NCBI RefSeq assembly: GCF_030463535.1
Contig: NC_132878.1
Coordinates: 21,627,925-21,691,924 of the forward strand
Direction: 5' to 3'
From: Salminus brasiliensis
Lineage: Eukaryota; Chordata; Actinopteri; Characiformes; Bryconidae
Length of the DNA stretch: 64,000 nucleotides
The notes below the pieces were generated by a model. That model was given only the letters and a program-made list of their open reading frames with translations. It did no database searches and was not told where the DNA came from. Positions 1 to 14,400 of this stretch are shown here, piece by piece. The stretch's first letter is position 1, and every line of letters starts with the position of its first letter. A program made the translations under genes and the position numbers.

Positions 1-1495
1 ATACAGTACAGCTGTGCGTTTCTGCAGGAGGGACTATAATCCGGGGACAAAGCCTGGCCGATACACAGATGGGCTTCTGGGTAATCCCATAACCAGGCTC
101 CAAAAAACTCTCATTATGTTGACAGGGCTGTGCTCAAATCTAGCTGGTGACAAACTGCATGGTAAAAGCAGTAGTCTTTTAAGTTTATCTATATTTAATT
201 ACAGCTACAATTCAGTGCTAGATTACACTCCAGTTGGGTGACATGAGGTGCAGTTTATGGAACCATATCGGGTAGGGCATGACTGAAATGAACATTTCGT
301 GGCCAATTTAGATACTGATTTTAATTTTAATTTGATGTTTAAAATGTTTGCAAGTTCATATTTTTAGTTAAACCATGCTTTACTGACTTCTGACAGCACA
401 TCTTAAAATGGCCTATTATCCAGTTTAGACAGTTTAACAGTTGTGATCTACCATGTGAAAGGTTCGGTTTAGATGCATTTGCCCTGTTTCTGTACAAACA
501 TAGCGTTTCCACATATAGATTATCAATATATTATTAGCCGACCAATGTATTGGTCTGTTTATTTATTCCAATGTATCGGTCTGTTTATTCATTTTATATA
601 TATATAAATAAAAAATAAATAAACAACCTATTCATGCAGGACCCGGTACTAGGGGCCAGACCGATACATTGGTCGGCTAATAGTATATTGATAATCTTTC
701 TGTGGAATGCTATGTTTATCAAAATTACTTAATTTAATTACTTAAATTACTTCTAGTTCCTTTGTTGTCATCATTTCATGGTTATTGTGCAAGACAATAT
801 CAGCTCAACCTTTTTTCGGCTGTGTTTTGCAAGTTCTGACATTTGCCTGCAATCTTAAAGAAACAGTTCTAATGCAATAGTTCCAGACCTAATTCGTCAG
901 GTGTTAATGTCAATGAGATAGGTCCAGTGTTGGGAGCAGAAAAAACACTAAACTTACCTGCTTAATTGCTCTAATGCAATAATTGCTCATATTTTGTTTG
1001 TGTTCTGTTAGTTTGTTTGTTTCTATAGTTTTGCACTGGAGCTACAATGCTAATGCAGCTAACAAGCAATGGAACTTGCAATCCAGTAATTAGTATCATT
1101 GGATGCACTGTCCACTGCAAAACTACAGAAGCACATTCAAACACCAAACAAGTCCTGTCTGATTTAGTACTTTGGGGAAAACTGCATGACTCATTTTTCT
1201 TCTCATGTTTCATCTTCTACAGCAGTGCTGCTTTGCACTGAGAATCCACTGATTTGACCTGGAAAGATCTTACACTGTGACTGCAAACTTAAGTAATGAC
1301 AGAAATAAAGGATAACAGGGGTAGACATGAAGAGTGCATGGCAAGGGGAGGACAGGTGGTGGTGAGACAGACAGATCGGCTCAGCATGAAAGGCAGTCTT
1401 ATCTCTTTCCTTTCTCTGCAGCGTGTGAAAAGGGGTGCGCAAAAAAAAGGATTACACAAAAGTTGTCAGATCAGCATTCTTCTATATGTGCTTAC
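1..1495 (-). other. arhgef12 intron 3 (partial)
   Basis: Intronic sequence downstream of the third coding exon. It holds the long-inverted-repeat MITE at 496-717. I see no further arhgef12 exon (no PDZ-coding block with splice sites) before the window edge. Confidence 0.7.
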
Positions 1496-1653
1496 CTGTG
1501 GGGTCAAACTCAAGCGAGGGGGGTGCCGACACTTTGTCACTCTTGGGCTTCTTGTCTGGTGGGTGGTCCTTGCTGAGAATACTTCCAGTCCTGTATGCAC
1601 ACAAAATTACTAATTAAGAAGCAATATTAGGGGTCATATTTTTAAACCATAGT

Positions 1654-1694
<41 letters not shown>

Positions 1695-4600
1695 CATCTC
1701 ATATTGTTCTAACACTGTGACCTATAAATCATTAGAACTATGAACTGCCTAGAACCTGGCAATCCAGTATGTATCGCAATACTAGGGTTACAATACAATA
1801 TACTGCAATACTGTTCCAGTACTGCAACTGTTTTTTCAAAAATTAATACAGTATTGCCAAACATACATAACAAACCACTTACACAAATCTATTTGACAAT
1901 ACTTAACACTGTTTGATGCCTGTGCAGTAACTGAGACATACAGTTTGTTCGCCATGCTAATTAGTGAGGTATAGTTTTCCATTACTTGTTAGCTACATTA
2001 GCCTTCTAGCTTCAGTGCAAAGCTAAAAAGCTTTAGCATAGCCTGACTGACAACATCATTTATCTCATTAAACTCCTTCAAAAGGTCTTGCATATGGGCC
2101 ACATTATTTTTCCTCTCTCATAACTATGTAACTTATTAGTTTCATTGAACCTGTGCCTGTCATAGTAACTATATATTTGGACAATACATTGTCCCAGAAA
2201 TAACGGACCATTTTACACAACTGATTTAAATTAACTGTTAATGTATACAAATATTCAGATATTGGAATCGAAGTAAACAGGTTTAAATATGCTAAATAAA
2301 TAAATAGTGAGGTATGCTATCCGTTGTGCTTTAGTTCCTAACGCAGAAATGTGAGGTTTTAGACAAGTGTTTTAGGTTAGTTGATTAAACGTTTTTAAAC
2401 AGAGCTGACATACTGGCTTCTTCGCGTTAACAGGCTCTCCTGGCTCGTTTAGCTTAAAGCCAAAATGTTCCCACACCGGAGCTCTGGAATGCGGCTTTGA
2501 AACCAAGTCCATTTGGACTCACTCTTCCATGCTTTCTGGCAGTCTTTAAGAAAGGCACCTATTAGACTAGAGTAACGCCTTCACCTGCTGCTATTGATGC
2601 ATTGGTCATTGCACTCACTGCACTTTTTTCATATATGATAAAGACAGAACAGCGTGAGTGACTTAAATATTGATATTTATTTGTATGTAAACGAACATGC
2701 AAGAAAACACAAAGAGTAATACTGAGAATTAAATTTGTAAGATTAACATCAGCCTAAGGTTCAAGGGGTTAAGTTGAAATAGTGTAGATTATTGTCTAAT
2801 TATTAAAGCAGATCTTAGAGCTGCTAAATTTAGCGTCTTCCCTGCTCTTCAAGGCGTAATGAATTAGCTGATAAAGTCATTCAGGGCAGGGTCCACACTA
2901 AAGGCCTTCAAGACCTGCATGTCACACTTAAATCCCAAAGCAGACAGCAACAGTAAGAGAGCCATTGTTGTGCACTGTACTGTGTCAGCAGTATCACCAG
3001 CATCAGTGTTGTGTCTAGCAGCCCACAGCCTCAGCCTCAGCCACAGCCAGTGACTCAACCTGTTCTAGCTGCCCAACCTGAGCACTATTCTTCTCCCTTA
3101 ACTCTTAGATGTTGAAGTTTCAACAGGCGGCAACAGGCAAACGTGGAGCTTTAGACACACTTTACTGAACGGCACATTCATATGGCTGCACGACACTGTC
3201 CTCAAACTACACAAGCATTTACACATGCTTAGGCCAAAAAGATTCAGTTGTCCTAACACTTGCTTTATAAACCTTTATAGGTGTATGTAGGTTTATGTCA
3301 GTTGGCATAACAGGCCTATGTAGGTATCCTGTAGTTTTATGAATGCTGCCCATTGGTAAAATATTTTTAATCATTTTATAGTCTAATTTATCATTTTTCT
3401 CAATCTGATGCATTTTTCCTAAGGATGCACTGGTATGGTCAATAGGGTTTGTTATATGTATGCAGTGCAAATGCAAATAAATACAATATACAAGTAAACA
3501 ATACATGGTTATTATGAGTGATATTATGACATGAATGTTAGCTTATCCATTTTCAAGTTTCTCCTTGAGATTGGCTAGTATTATATATTATATATCAATT
3601 TTTTATCACCACAATGCAAAAATATTGTATGTTTAAAATGCAACTCTACAGGGACCTGGAACTCCTTAACTTTCAATGGAGATCAATGTAAAAAAAATCT
3701 ATTTGTCCATTCATCATATAGTATTTACACAGCCAAAATAAAGACAAGGTTGTTGCATGACTGTGACGATAAACAGTCCAAAGAAGAAAGGACATTTGTA
3801 CAGTACTGTATCAGCTGACATACATTTATAAAATGTAGAGATATTGAGAGCAAATCCTTCTGATTATGGCTGTTACCTAAATGTTTTGCTCTTTCACTGG
3901 AAATAACAGTGTGCATATCTAAACTTAGCTATTTTTATTAATTGTAAGATTAATTATTTTATTAACCACAATAAATATTATTGTGTTTTTTTTTTCTATT
4001 ATGATTTGAACATAAATGGTTTGTGTGCGTGCAGACAGGCTTGTTTTACTAAAAGAGAAGTCAGATTTTAAGCTTTGGTGTTTCATTATGTAATAAAACC
4101 TCTTGACTACGCATTACATTTAAACAGCATAGCAAGCATTTGTGTAAAAGAGCAAAATGATTAGTCAAGACTTAGGTTAATGGCGGGCTGACGTAAACAG
4201 CAAAGAATGGCAGAAGAAAGTGAGCCGGGACTCACCTGGCTGGTTTTTTGGGAAACCTGCAAGACAAAGAAAGAAAGACTCGTGTCAGTGCAGTGTAAAA
4301 ACAAACGAGCATCATTGACTCTACAGTGTGCAGTGAATGCTCTTTTTGTAAAAGGGAAGGCGAAATCAGGAGTACACTGCATTGAGTTATGGCCCAGAAC
4401 AGGTCAAAGGTGAACAGATGCTGTGGCATGAGACTTTATTTCACCCTCCATCTCCTCCACCCGTCCTTTGTGTGCACATGGTACTACACACTGAAACACT
4501 GGCTGTATTGTTGCAGAACAGCGTACATAACAGAATACATGCACTGAATGTGGTCCGTACCACATACTACAGCCGGACCAATATATTGGTGCTGATTCAC

Positions 4601-7600
4601 AATACACTGAGTCAGTTTCCTGGACGGGGATAAAGCCTAGTCCAGGACTATGTGTTTCTTTCAATGGAGAATCTTTATTTAGAATTCTGTTTAGTCCAGG
4701 ACTAGGCTTAATCCCTGTTTGGGAACTGACCCTACATGTTCAAATGTTTATGGACACTCCTTCTAATGAATGGATTCAGATACTTTAAGTAGCACCTATT
4801 GTTGATACAGATGTGCATACACATGCATGCACACGCACACACCCTTGTCTAGTACCTATAGACAAGCACTGCCAATATAATAGGCTGATCCCAATTCCAA
4901 TTCTGTAACCATAAATCCAGCCTAAAAAATAGCACACAATGTGAGTGTAGCTGTATGTTTCCTCCTGTGGGGTAGTAGAGTGGTCAAGTGTTTGAGTGGG
5001 ATAACCTTCTTTTAAAAGGACCATAGTTAACACAGCTTCAGTTAAGAATAGCTTATTTTAAAGTTTTGGAGCAGTTTAGTAGCACAACACTGTACATTAT
5101 ACAAGACTTTGTGATTAGCTAGAAAACCTGGTATTGTGCCATCTCCTTTCTCAGCCAATATACTAGCTAAAGGAATGTTTATCACTGTAAAAATCAATAT
5201 CACTTTCACAAAATATTGCTATCTGCAGGGTCTTAGTGTATACTAATCCAGCACCAGTTTCAGCCACATGTTCTGCTTTGGCCTGCACCTGATTATTACC
5301 ACTTTATCAAGGAACAGCATCCCTCTCCCTGTTGTCACAGCATGGAATTACAAAGGTACACACAGTGCAAACATGTCTGAAGATAAAACAGCTTGCCTCA
5401 AGACAGCCAAGGATATTGAATAGCAGTCACAAAATACCCTCCACAAATTCAGAAATGCAGGATTACTTGGCCCTTTTCAAGTATGTGTACGACTAATAGG
5501 GCTATGTATTGCAAGAACCCGGCGATGCTATAAATATTATGATGCAGGGGATACAATTCAATATATTGCATTACTTTAAGCTATTTAGGAAAACTGTCAT
5601 AATATAAAAACACACCATCATTTGCATAAAATCTGAGTAAAAGAAAAGTTTATGTAATCAGAACAGCGGGATCTCAAGGCCGTTATCTAGTGGATTTAAA
5701 CACAAAAGGAACCACTATCTGCCACCAATCTTTACATTTAAACTATTCATTAAATGTGGATACTGAGTTTTTGACAATCTATGCGGTATTGAAAAATGTA
5801 TCAATACTTTGAAATACACTTTTGGCTGAAAGAAAACCCAAAAGGTTAAACAGATCCACAAGAAAGTGAGCCCAACAAGAAACACTTATTTTACAGATTA
5901 CATTGCAATAAGCGAGTCTGAAGGATGTCGTGTGTGTGTGTGTGTGTGAGTGAGTGTGTGTTTTTCTTGCTTCTCAAAAATTGGCCTTGGTTTTGCAAAA
6001 GGCACAATTGAAACATAACCCATCCATTTCCACTCCATAATATACTTTTTAATAGAATTTAATAGAAAATTATTTTATCTAATAGATAATTACTCATTAT
6101 TATCTATTCATCTATTAATGAATCAATTTAGACATTGTCTTTTTAAAGGCAGCCAAGCTTTTCTTTGTCTTTGCAAGGTGTCTTATTGTTCAGGTTTTCT
6201 TTTTTCTATTTTTTATTTTTTATTTTGTGATTGCACCTGGGTGCATTTTTCAATGCCTACTTTTTCAATTAATTTAAAACAACTACAACTATCAGTATTC
6301 CCTACTTGTCCATAGGGTTAAATATCACAATACCAGTTAACGCACAATATATCAACCAACCAAGGTAGCAAACTGTCAACTATCTAATCATTAAGAGTGT
6401 AGGAATGCCCAGCTCCACAACTACAGCAGTCTCTCTCTCTCTCTCTCTCTCCCCCTCTCTAAAAATACAGAAATAGCTCAGACTTCTCATCCTCCCTCCC
6501 TCGCTCCCTCTGCTCCTTCCGTGGGTGGTTTTTGTTTTTGTTGCTGTTCCTTCCCCTCCACAATGAAGGGAACAATGGCTCTCACGTCAGAGCCGGCCCA
6601 CTCCACAGCGGCCCTGCGGGCCCGATTCCCGGAAACAGAGAGGGCTTCTGGCAGAGACGGCGGCTTCCTGAATGTGTGAATGGTGTGTAGGGGGGGTTTG
6701 GATGGGATGCAGGGAAGGCAGGGGGCAGGATTTGGCTGAAATAAAACTCTCAGGCTCTCTCTCTTTTTCTCTAGTGCGGGGTGTGTGTGTGTCTCTCTAT
6801 CTTGCCGCTTTTCGCCGACTGAGAGGGGGTTTTCCTGAAGCTTTCGGAGAAGAAGAGGCAGAAGCGATGCCAACTCTTTCCAGAAGTCAGCGATCGAAGA
6901 ATAACAACGTTCAGGGTAATAGATCAACAACACACATGTTGCTTAAGGGGTCCAAACTTCATCAGAAAAAAAAAGAACCATCAAAACATCCTCACTGATC
7001 TGTTGTTTTGAAGAGTGTGTTAAAAGCAGAGAGAAGAGACAGAAGGGAAGTGGCTGAGCAGAGATCCACTCCAGCGCCTTTGTATTTGACAGAGAGGGGG
7101 GAAATGGGTAATCACCTTGAAGGCTCTATGGAAACAGGAAGAGCTTAATATTCTAATGCAGAGAGGATTACAGAGCAAAGGGACTGTCTGAGAAAGGAAA
7201 GAAGAGGAAGGGAGAGAGGGAGAAAAGCAGAGAACAGAAGAAAGGATGGAGAAGAGGACAAGAGAGGAACATTACAGGCTATGGAAAGATGATGGCACTT
7301 GTTCCAGCAGATAATTAGACTTTCTAAATGCACAGTCACTCCAGCAGACTGAAGGCATAATTGCCCAAGACACTGCTGGCAACCTCAAACATTTCACAAA
7401 TATGAGGCCAAACAGTAAAAATGGACTGAAATGAACAACAACAAGCCGTTCACAGTCTTTCAAAATACTTAATTAGGAAATGTCAACTTCATAAAAAGTG
7501 CAGTACGGTGCATTGAGCTGTTTATCAGGGCAGTCAGTGCTTAAATAATAAAAAATAAATAAAATAAATGCACATGAACAATACATTGTTATGTAGAGTG

Positions 7601-10600
7601 TGTTGGCTTTATCATTTCCAAAGCTCTTCCAAATATTTCCAGTTCCCATTTAGTTCCTATTTAATCCAACCAGTCCTTCAGTAAAGTGGTTAGTGTGGTG
7701 CAACAGCTAACACCACTACCTGCCAGTGAGCTACCACACCATGTGGGAGACTGGGGTTTGATTCCCAGTCTGGGGGACTATGCTGCGCTACACCAATAAG
7801 AGTCCTTGGGCAAGACTCCTAACATTGAGATAACCTACATTGGCCCACCTCTATAATACAAGTTACCTTGTAAGTCTCTCTGGATAAGAGCGTCAGCTAA
7901 ATGCCATGAATGTAAATGTAAAGTAAATCAGGTAAGCTGCTGGGGGATTTGAACAAATCCATACAGTATCTAAAGTTCACAAAGAGCCACCAACTAAACC
8001 TGAGCTCCTCTAACCAACACCAGCAACATTACTGACAAACAGCACATTCTGAGCACAGACTAGTGTATTGGTCCTGCTAGGCTGCTGGAGCGACAAGAAA
8101 CTAAGAGTGTTTTCACACCCACTGTTGGTTTGCTCTGGTCTGAATCATGTTGGAAACCAAACCAAGAGGAAAACACTTCAAGTTTGCAGAGAGGGAAAAA
8201 TCTGAGCGAATCCAAAATGCGTCACAACAAACCACGTGAGGCCATTCTCTCTGTTGGATTCAGGAGCAAGTAAGTAAATATAGGAAGAAGATCCTGTGTT
8301 TTGGACTAGTGCATATTTCTCTGCATTTTAACGCCTGGCTACGTGAGCTGTTCAGCTCAAAGTACACCTGATGGTCATCCATAACCATCTGGCTTGGTTC
8401 CTTCACCGCCCAAGAACGAGCAAAACTCCAGCGCATCAACAGGATAGGAGAGAGGATCAGTACATGTAATCTGCCAACGCTTCAGAGCTACACCAGCAGG
8501 GCAAAGGAAGCATGCAGTCAAAATTACAGCTGACCCCTCTCATTCTGGACATCACCTCTTCCAAACACTCCCCCTGCTAGAAGACTCATGACCATCAAAA
8601 CCAGCACAACACGACGATTCCCTGGACGGACAAACACACAGCAGAAATGGCAAATAAATGAATGACCCACAGACTGGCCAAAGAGATGAGCTAGTTGGGC
8701 TTTTATTTGCAAAGTTGCTCAGAATCCAGGCTTAACCAGAGGGCTGGGAAAACACAGTTCTGTTGAAGCTGTGTGAGCAGGATAAGCCACTTCAACCTTG
8801 TGATTGGTGCCAAGTCTTGCCCAGCTGTTACTAAAAGGCAGTGAAAATTGGCAAAATATATTGGTGATTTATTAGACACTGGAACATCAGTCATAAGGTT
8901 CCTAGTTAAAACCTTAGGTTCCCTGCCTTGCTGCCACTGGCATTTTGTTTACTTTGAATACATTAACAGGATTTCAGTAAGGCATCTCCAGACTCATAAG
9001 CTGGATCACTATTAGTTTTCTTTGGCTTTGAAAAGCCAAGAAACATTTCAACTGTTGAAATGTGAAATACATGCTTGAAGTTACGAGCTCTAGCAGTCAT
9101 GAAGATTGAGGATTTCATTAGAATAGACCAATTACTAATACATGGCTGGATGCCATGTGTAACAACTTTCAATTGCAACTGGTTAGTACTTGACTGAATA
9201 GTAGGACTATGAAAAAACTGTGTTGCCTCCCATCACCACACTTTCCTTACTGATCCTAGATCAGGAGAAACTTTCAGACATGAACACAGGTTGCAAACTT
9301 GGCCGCCATCAGAAAACACCAACAGATTAGTAGTGCAACATCGGAAAGCACAAAGAAATAAACACATTAAGCTGCCAAACACACATTTTGCAATCGTATT
9401 TCCCCCTTCAATTAGTGCAAACTGCTTCCAGTGGATTACAGCGTCAACTCTTTAGCTTTTGGTGTTATTCGAAATGATTTGCACGCCTTGGCTTTCTAAG
9501 CTTTTAAGCTTGTTAGTATTATACTGGACTGCACCCAAATTCAAATCATCAATGCATTAAAGCACAGCAGCTGAAAGAGAAGCACTGGCACAGATTGTAA
9601 TATTCAAAATCTAAGTTGTGGCAGGCCTATCTATGCAGAACAGCATTTCTGAGAGAAATCTCACAAGACTACTTATAGGTGATGAGCTCATGTTTTAACC
9701 TGCAGAGAGAAAAGGCATATTTTCCTGGGAGCAATTTAATCCCAAAGCAACTGATTCATTTTGAAGATATGGCTTCATGATTTATGATTCCTACCTGTAG
9801 CGCTACACTTCATTCCAAAACAACAACTGCTGTTTATGAAGCTCATGCCACACAAGATTAGGACGATAGAAGAAAGAGCTGAACTAATGGTCACAAAAGG
9901 GCGTTGTCTTATGCATTATACAGTAGCCACACCATCTTTCTTGTCCTCCCCTCCACTTTCCTTATTTTTCATTCTCTCTCTCTCTCTCTCTCACAGTGCT
10001 TCCAGGATGGGCTTTCGCCTCCAGGCCCTGAAGGGAGGAGACCCATCTCTCCTTCTGCCCCAATAAACCTGACGAGGGCGAGCGAGAGAACCAGTGCGGG
10101 CCGACACAGCTCAAGGATGCACATTTCTTCACGCTACGCTGTCTGCTCACGTTTTATTACTACAGCGAGGGTGGGGTGTGAGGGGGTTGATGGGGGAGGG
10201 GCAACGAAAAAAAGGGCCATCTCAACAGTCCAGGACAGATTCTGTAAAAACAAATGGCTATTTAAATAGTCTTAAGTAAAGGCAATAGTTCTATGCGGCA
10301 CCAAATTCGGTTCCACGATCATTACGAGTGAAAGAACCCTTTGTGCAGAATTATAGTCCAGGCTTAGCAGATCCCCAAAAGGGAATAACCCCTAGCCTCC
10401 ATTATACAAGAGTTAAAAGCAAGCCCAACCTAACAACATGGAGTAACTACTATCAACAATCATGCCATTAGCAGCAGGCCACATGCCAAGTAGTGCAAAA
10501 GCACACAGAGCCTTCCTGCCTGGAGGATCTAAACCAGCTCTGGTCCTAAAGGGCCTTAGTCCAACAACAGTGTGGTCATTTCACAGCTCAGACACACTGG

Positions 10601-11390
10601 ATTCACCCCAGCTGCAGAATGTACATTATGTACAGTATACTGTTTCTCAATTATGATCCCTGAGAACACTGATAAAAGAGAAGTGAATCCTTAAACCAAT
10701 TACACTGTTCTACACAGTCTGCTCCAAGCAGAAACATGGGGTGAGAAGATTTGATCCTGGAGGGTCAGATTTCTGCACAGTCCTGCTCACATACACACTA
10801 GACAGACAAAAGTATTGGGACAACTGCTCATTCAATCTTTCTTCTAAAGTCATGGGTATGGAAAAAAAGTTTATCCTGCTTTTGTTGGAGTAACTGTCTC
10901 TACTGTCCAGGGAAGACTTTCTACTAGATTTCTGGAGCATTGCTGTGAGGATTTGATAGCATTCAGAAAAAGAGAGGTCAGAGTTTGTTACTGTTGTTGT
11001 TTTTTCTTGTTCAAAAGAGTGCAGCACAACAGCAGACAGGCATGATTATCCAGCCATAACATTAGTACCCTAATATTGAGCAGCCTAATATTGAGCAGAT
11101 CCCCCTTGTGCCACTACAACAGATCTGGCCATTACAGGTGTGGACTCCACAAGACATCAAGACATCCTGTGGAATCGGGCACCAAGACATTAGTAGCAGA
11201 CCCTTGCAAGTCCTGCAAGTTGTGAGATGGAACCTCCATGGATCACATCAATGAGCCTTGGGTGTCCACGACCCTGTCGCCAGTTGTTGGACCACTTCAT
11301 TTTCAAGAAATGTTCACTTGCTGCCTAATGTATCTACCCCTTGACAGATGCTAATGTAGATGAAGATAATCAAAGGTTTACACGTTATAG

Positions 11391-11464
<74 letters not shown>

Positions 11465-14400
11465 TATCAGCTACAACAACATTGAAAAATTATTTCAACA
11501 AATGAATAAGCAAATGTGTTTATGTGCATGATTTATACTAACTATTTGTAAAGTGATAAGTAACCTCTAACCATATCACATAACATTGTTACTGTATTGT
11601 TGTTAATATGGCCTACTATCACAATGACTACATGCATCAATATAAATCATTGTGCTGGTGTTTGTTCATATCATGCAGCCCCACTCAGGACTCATTTAAC
11701 AGAATTTGTAGGTGTGTTTGACTAAGGTAATCACCAAATGGAGCTGGACTTTGGCCCTACCAAGATCATGTGGGACTGAAATTCTCACTCTAACTATCAG
11801 GGCCGGGCCTCCCAAAAATGATCTCAGCATAAAGAGAATTCTTAAACTGGTCAGGTGAGAATCACACGGAAAGCTCCCTCCATTAGTCAAGATGATGCAA
11901 ACACTAAGATTGAGGTTATTCTTGAGTAAATAGCAAAGCACTTTTGTAAGTCGCTCTGGATAAGAGTGTCTGCTAAATGCCTTAAATGTAAATGTAAGAT
12001 GCTTCTGGGAAACTGGGCCCAGGTTTATTTGGTAGGGGTACCTCAATATCAAGATGTGACAATGGCTAGCTCTAGGAAGAAAAAAGGGCCTTTTTTACCA
12101 ATACACAGGAACCCACATTTTCACAGGGATTGCAACACTCACCATTGCGTACTTATTTGGGACTTGTTCATTTTACGAGGACAAGGGGAATCCATCATTG
12201 TAAGGGCATAGCAACCAACAATTCTGTGGTTTAAAAACACATCATAAATCTGACCTAGACCTTTTGCTAAGACTTTTGTTAGAAATTTAAGTAAATTCTT
12301 AGAAGATATTGAAGAATGGGGCCCCACGGTCTCCTAAACAATGGAGCATGTGGGGCACATGCACCTCCTTATTGTGTACATTTATTGCCATCCCATAAAA
12401 CATATCTACAACCACAGAAAGAGCTGCTGCCACGTTTAATCCAGAACATTAAGATACTAAAGCTCAACACAAGGCAGAGCAGATTCTGAGCAGTGGTTGG
12501 TGTGGCGCAACAGATAACACCACTAGCTGTCAGGGAGCTACTACGCCATGTGGGAGACTGGGGTTCGATTCCCAGTCTGGGTTACTATGCTGTGCTATAC
12601 CAATAAGAGTCCTTGGGCAAGACTCCTAACACTACATTGGCCCACATCTGTAATACGTGTGACCTTGTAAGTCGCTCTGGATAAGAGCGTCAGCTAAATG
12701 CCATAAATGTAAATGTAAATGTAAATGTAAATTCTGAGGAGATAGTGAAGAACCAATCACCTTCCATGTCTTAATCTGTTTCAGCACTTTGGCTGAACAT
12801 GTCAAAATAAAGGCTTATTTTCTTTATCGAAAAAAAAAAACCTTGTTCAGGTCCAGCATTAAGAAGGGGCATGGGTGAGATTAGCCCATCCTGGGATGGG
12901 CTAATCCAAAGACACCAACAAAACATCTATACCTTTGGTGGGAGTTTGTCTCAAGCGTAGGGGGGGGGGGGGGGGAGAAAAGAAACTGTTGATATTGGTG
13001 TTCAGGTGTTGCCAATACTGTTTTAAGCGCCAGTATCGGCACAGACACATTATCACTGTCAATGCAACACTATTATTCAATAAAGAAAATCAGCAATTAC
13101 ATCCGTATCAATCCTCTGTGAAAGAAGAGAGGCCACTAGAGGAACAGCTTCAGCAGCCCGACGCTGGAATCAGTTTAGAGACCCAGCCAAACCTTAACAG
13201 CGTAAGCTGCACCAACCTAAACCACAGAATGTTATTGATTCAATTTCACCACCACATGCAGTGCTTAGATTTCAGAGTTGCTCAGACAGAGAGTTAAACA
13301 GCGAGGGAGACAACATCCGTTTCAGCTGCCATGGCTAATCCACCCAGGAGATTCAATGCAATGCAATGCAATCGGTCTGAGCTGTGAGAATCTCGCACAC
13401 TGTGGGAGATTTTACAGAATAATGGCATTTGAGGCATTTAAGCATCTGTAGGAAATGAGTCTATAAATACGTTGCCATATCAGGGAGGCTAGCATTTCCT
13501 CTAGGGTTACAGCTAATCAACCACATTGATTAAAACATTAGCTGGAACAGTCTGCAGAGCACACTGAAAGTTTCACAGCTGAAAGTCAGACTGGTACATA
13601 TGGCTAGGAGTCTAAAGAAATTTAAGAGAACAGGTAAAGCGAGGACTATATATTTGCACACTGGTATGACGTACTAAAAAAAACAAACAAACAAACAAAC
13701 AAACACACAGGTGCAGTAAATGATCGAGACAGAAGGTCCAGAACAGAAAAGTTCCAGACACAAACAGAGAAATGTGTGAAAAGCAGTCAACCAGGCAGAC
13801 ATTCCAAACACAACGTCAACCTCTCCCGTTCTTCAGAACTGAAGTTCCTAGTTCTTCCACTACATATTCATTTCACAGCGCACAGTACTGACTAATCACT
13901 GGAATCACAAAGGAATATTAAGTTTGCAATTCAGGCGTATTTTGCAGTAACTGCTATGAGATACTGAGTGTGAGCCCAAATTCAGGTGCTTATAGCTTAA
14001 GAAGTTAAATCAAATCATCCAAAATAAAAATAAAGACAACTGTGCTCACAAACACCACAGAAGCACAAAACCACACACTTCTACCACAAAACCAATAGTT
14101 AGTGGAGTTACATTAAGTAACTAAAAGTGAAGCTATGAATCAAATTACTCAAGTTAGAATTGAATCTGTACAGGACTTGTCAGGTATTCCCAGCAATTAG
14201 AAAGCAGAGAATTCCACTGGAAGTGTGGATTTGTGTTTCTACATAAGAGGATCTCTTACTTCAGTCTGATAAAAAGCTTTGATTGTTCTGTGGAAAGGAA
14301 ACATCCTTCACATTTTTGCCATGTTTGTCATTGCTCGACATTGAACAATGGAAAAAAAGCCACAACTGCACACTCGAACATGATACTGGTATTTAAATAC

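Noticed and set aside
6487..6933. A 148-codon minus-strand ORF across the 6.5 kb CpG block
   Set aside because: Open frame is expected from the GC-rich composition. It has no domain signature and runs through simple repeats; only the regulatory possibility is kept.
9960..10070. Possible plus-strand terminal exon: CT tract, CACAG, short ORF and AATAAA at 10063
   Set aside because: The CT tract is a simple repeat, the frame from the 6.9 kb candidate exon stops at once, and no GU-rich downstream element is clear.
12495..12732. tRNA gene (B box GGTTCGATTCC)
   Set aside because: The tRNA-like head lacks a full cloverleaf and is followed by a SINE body and L2-type tail, with a sister copy at 7688.
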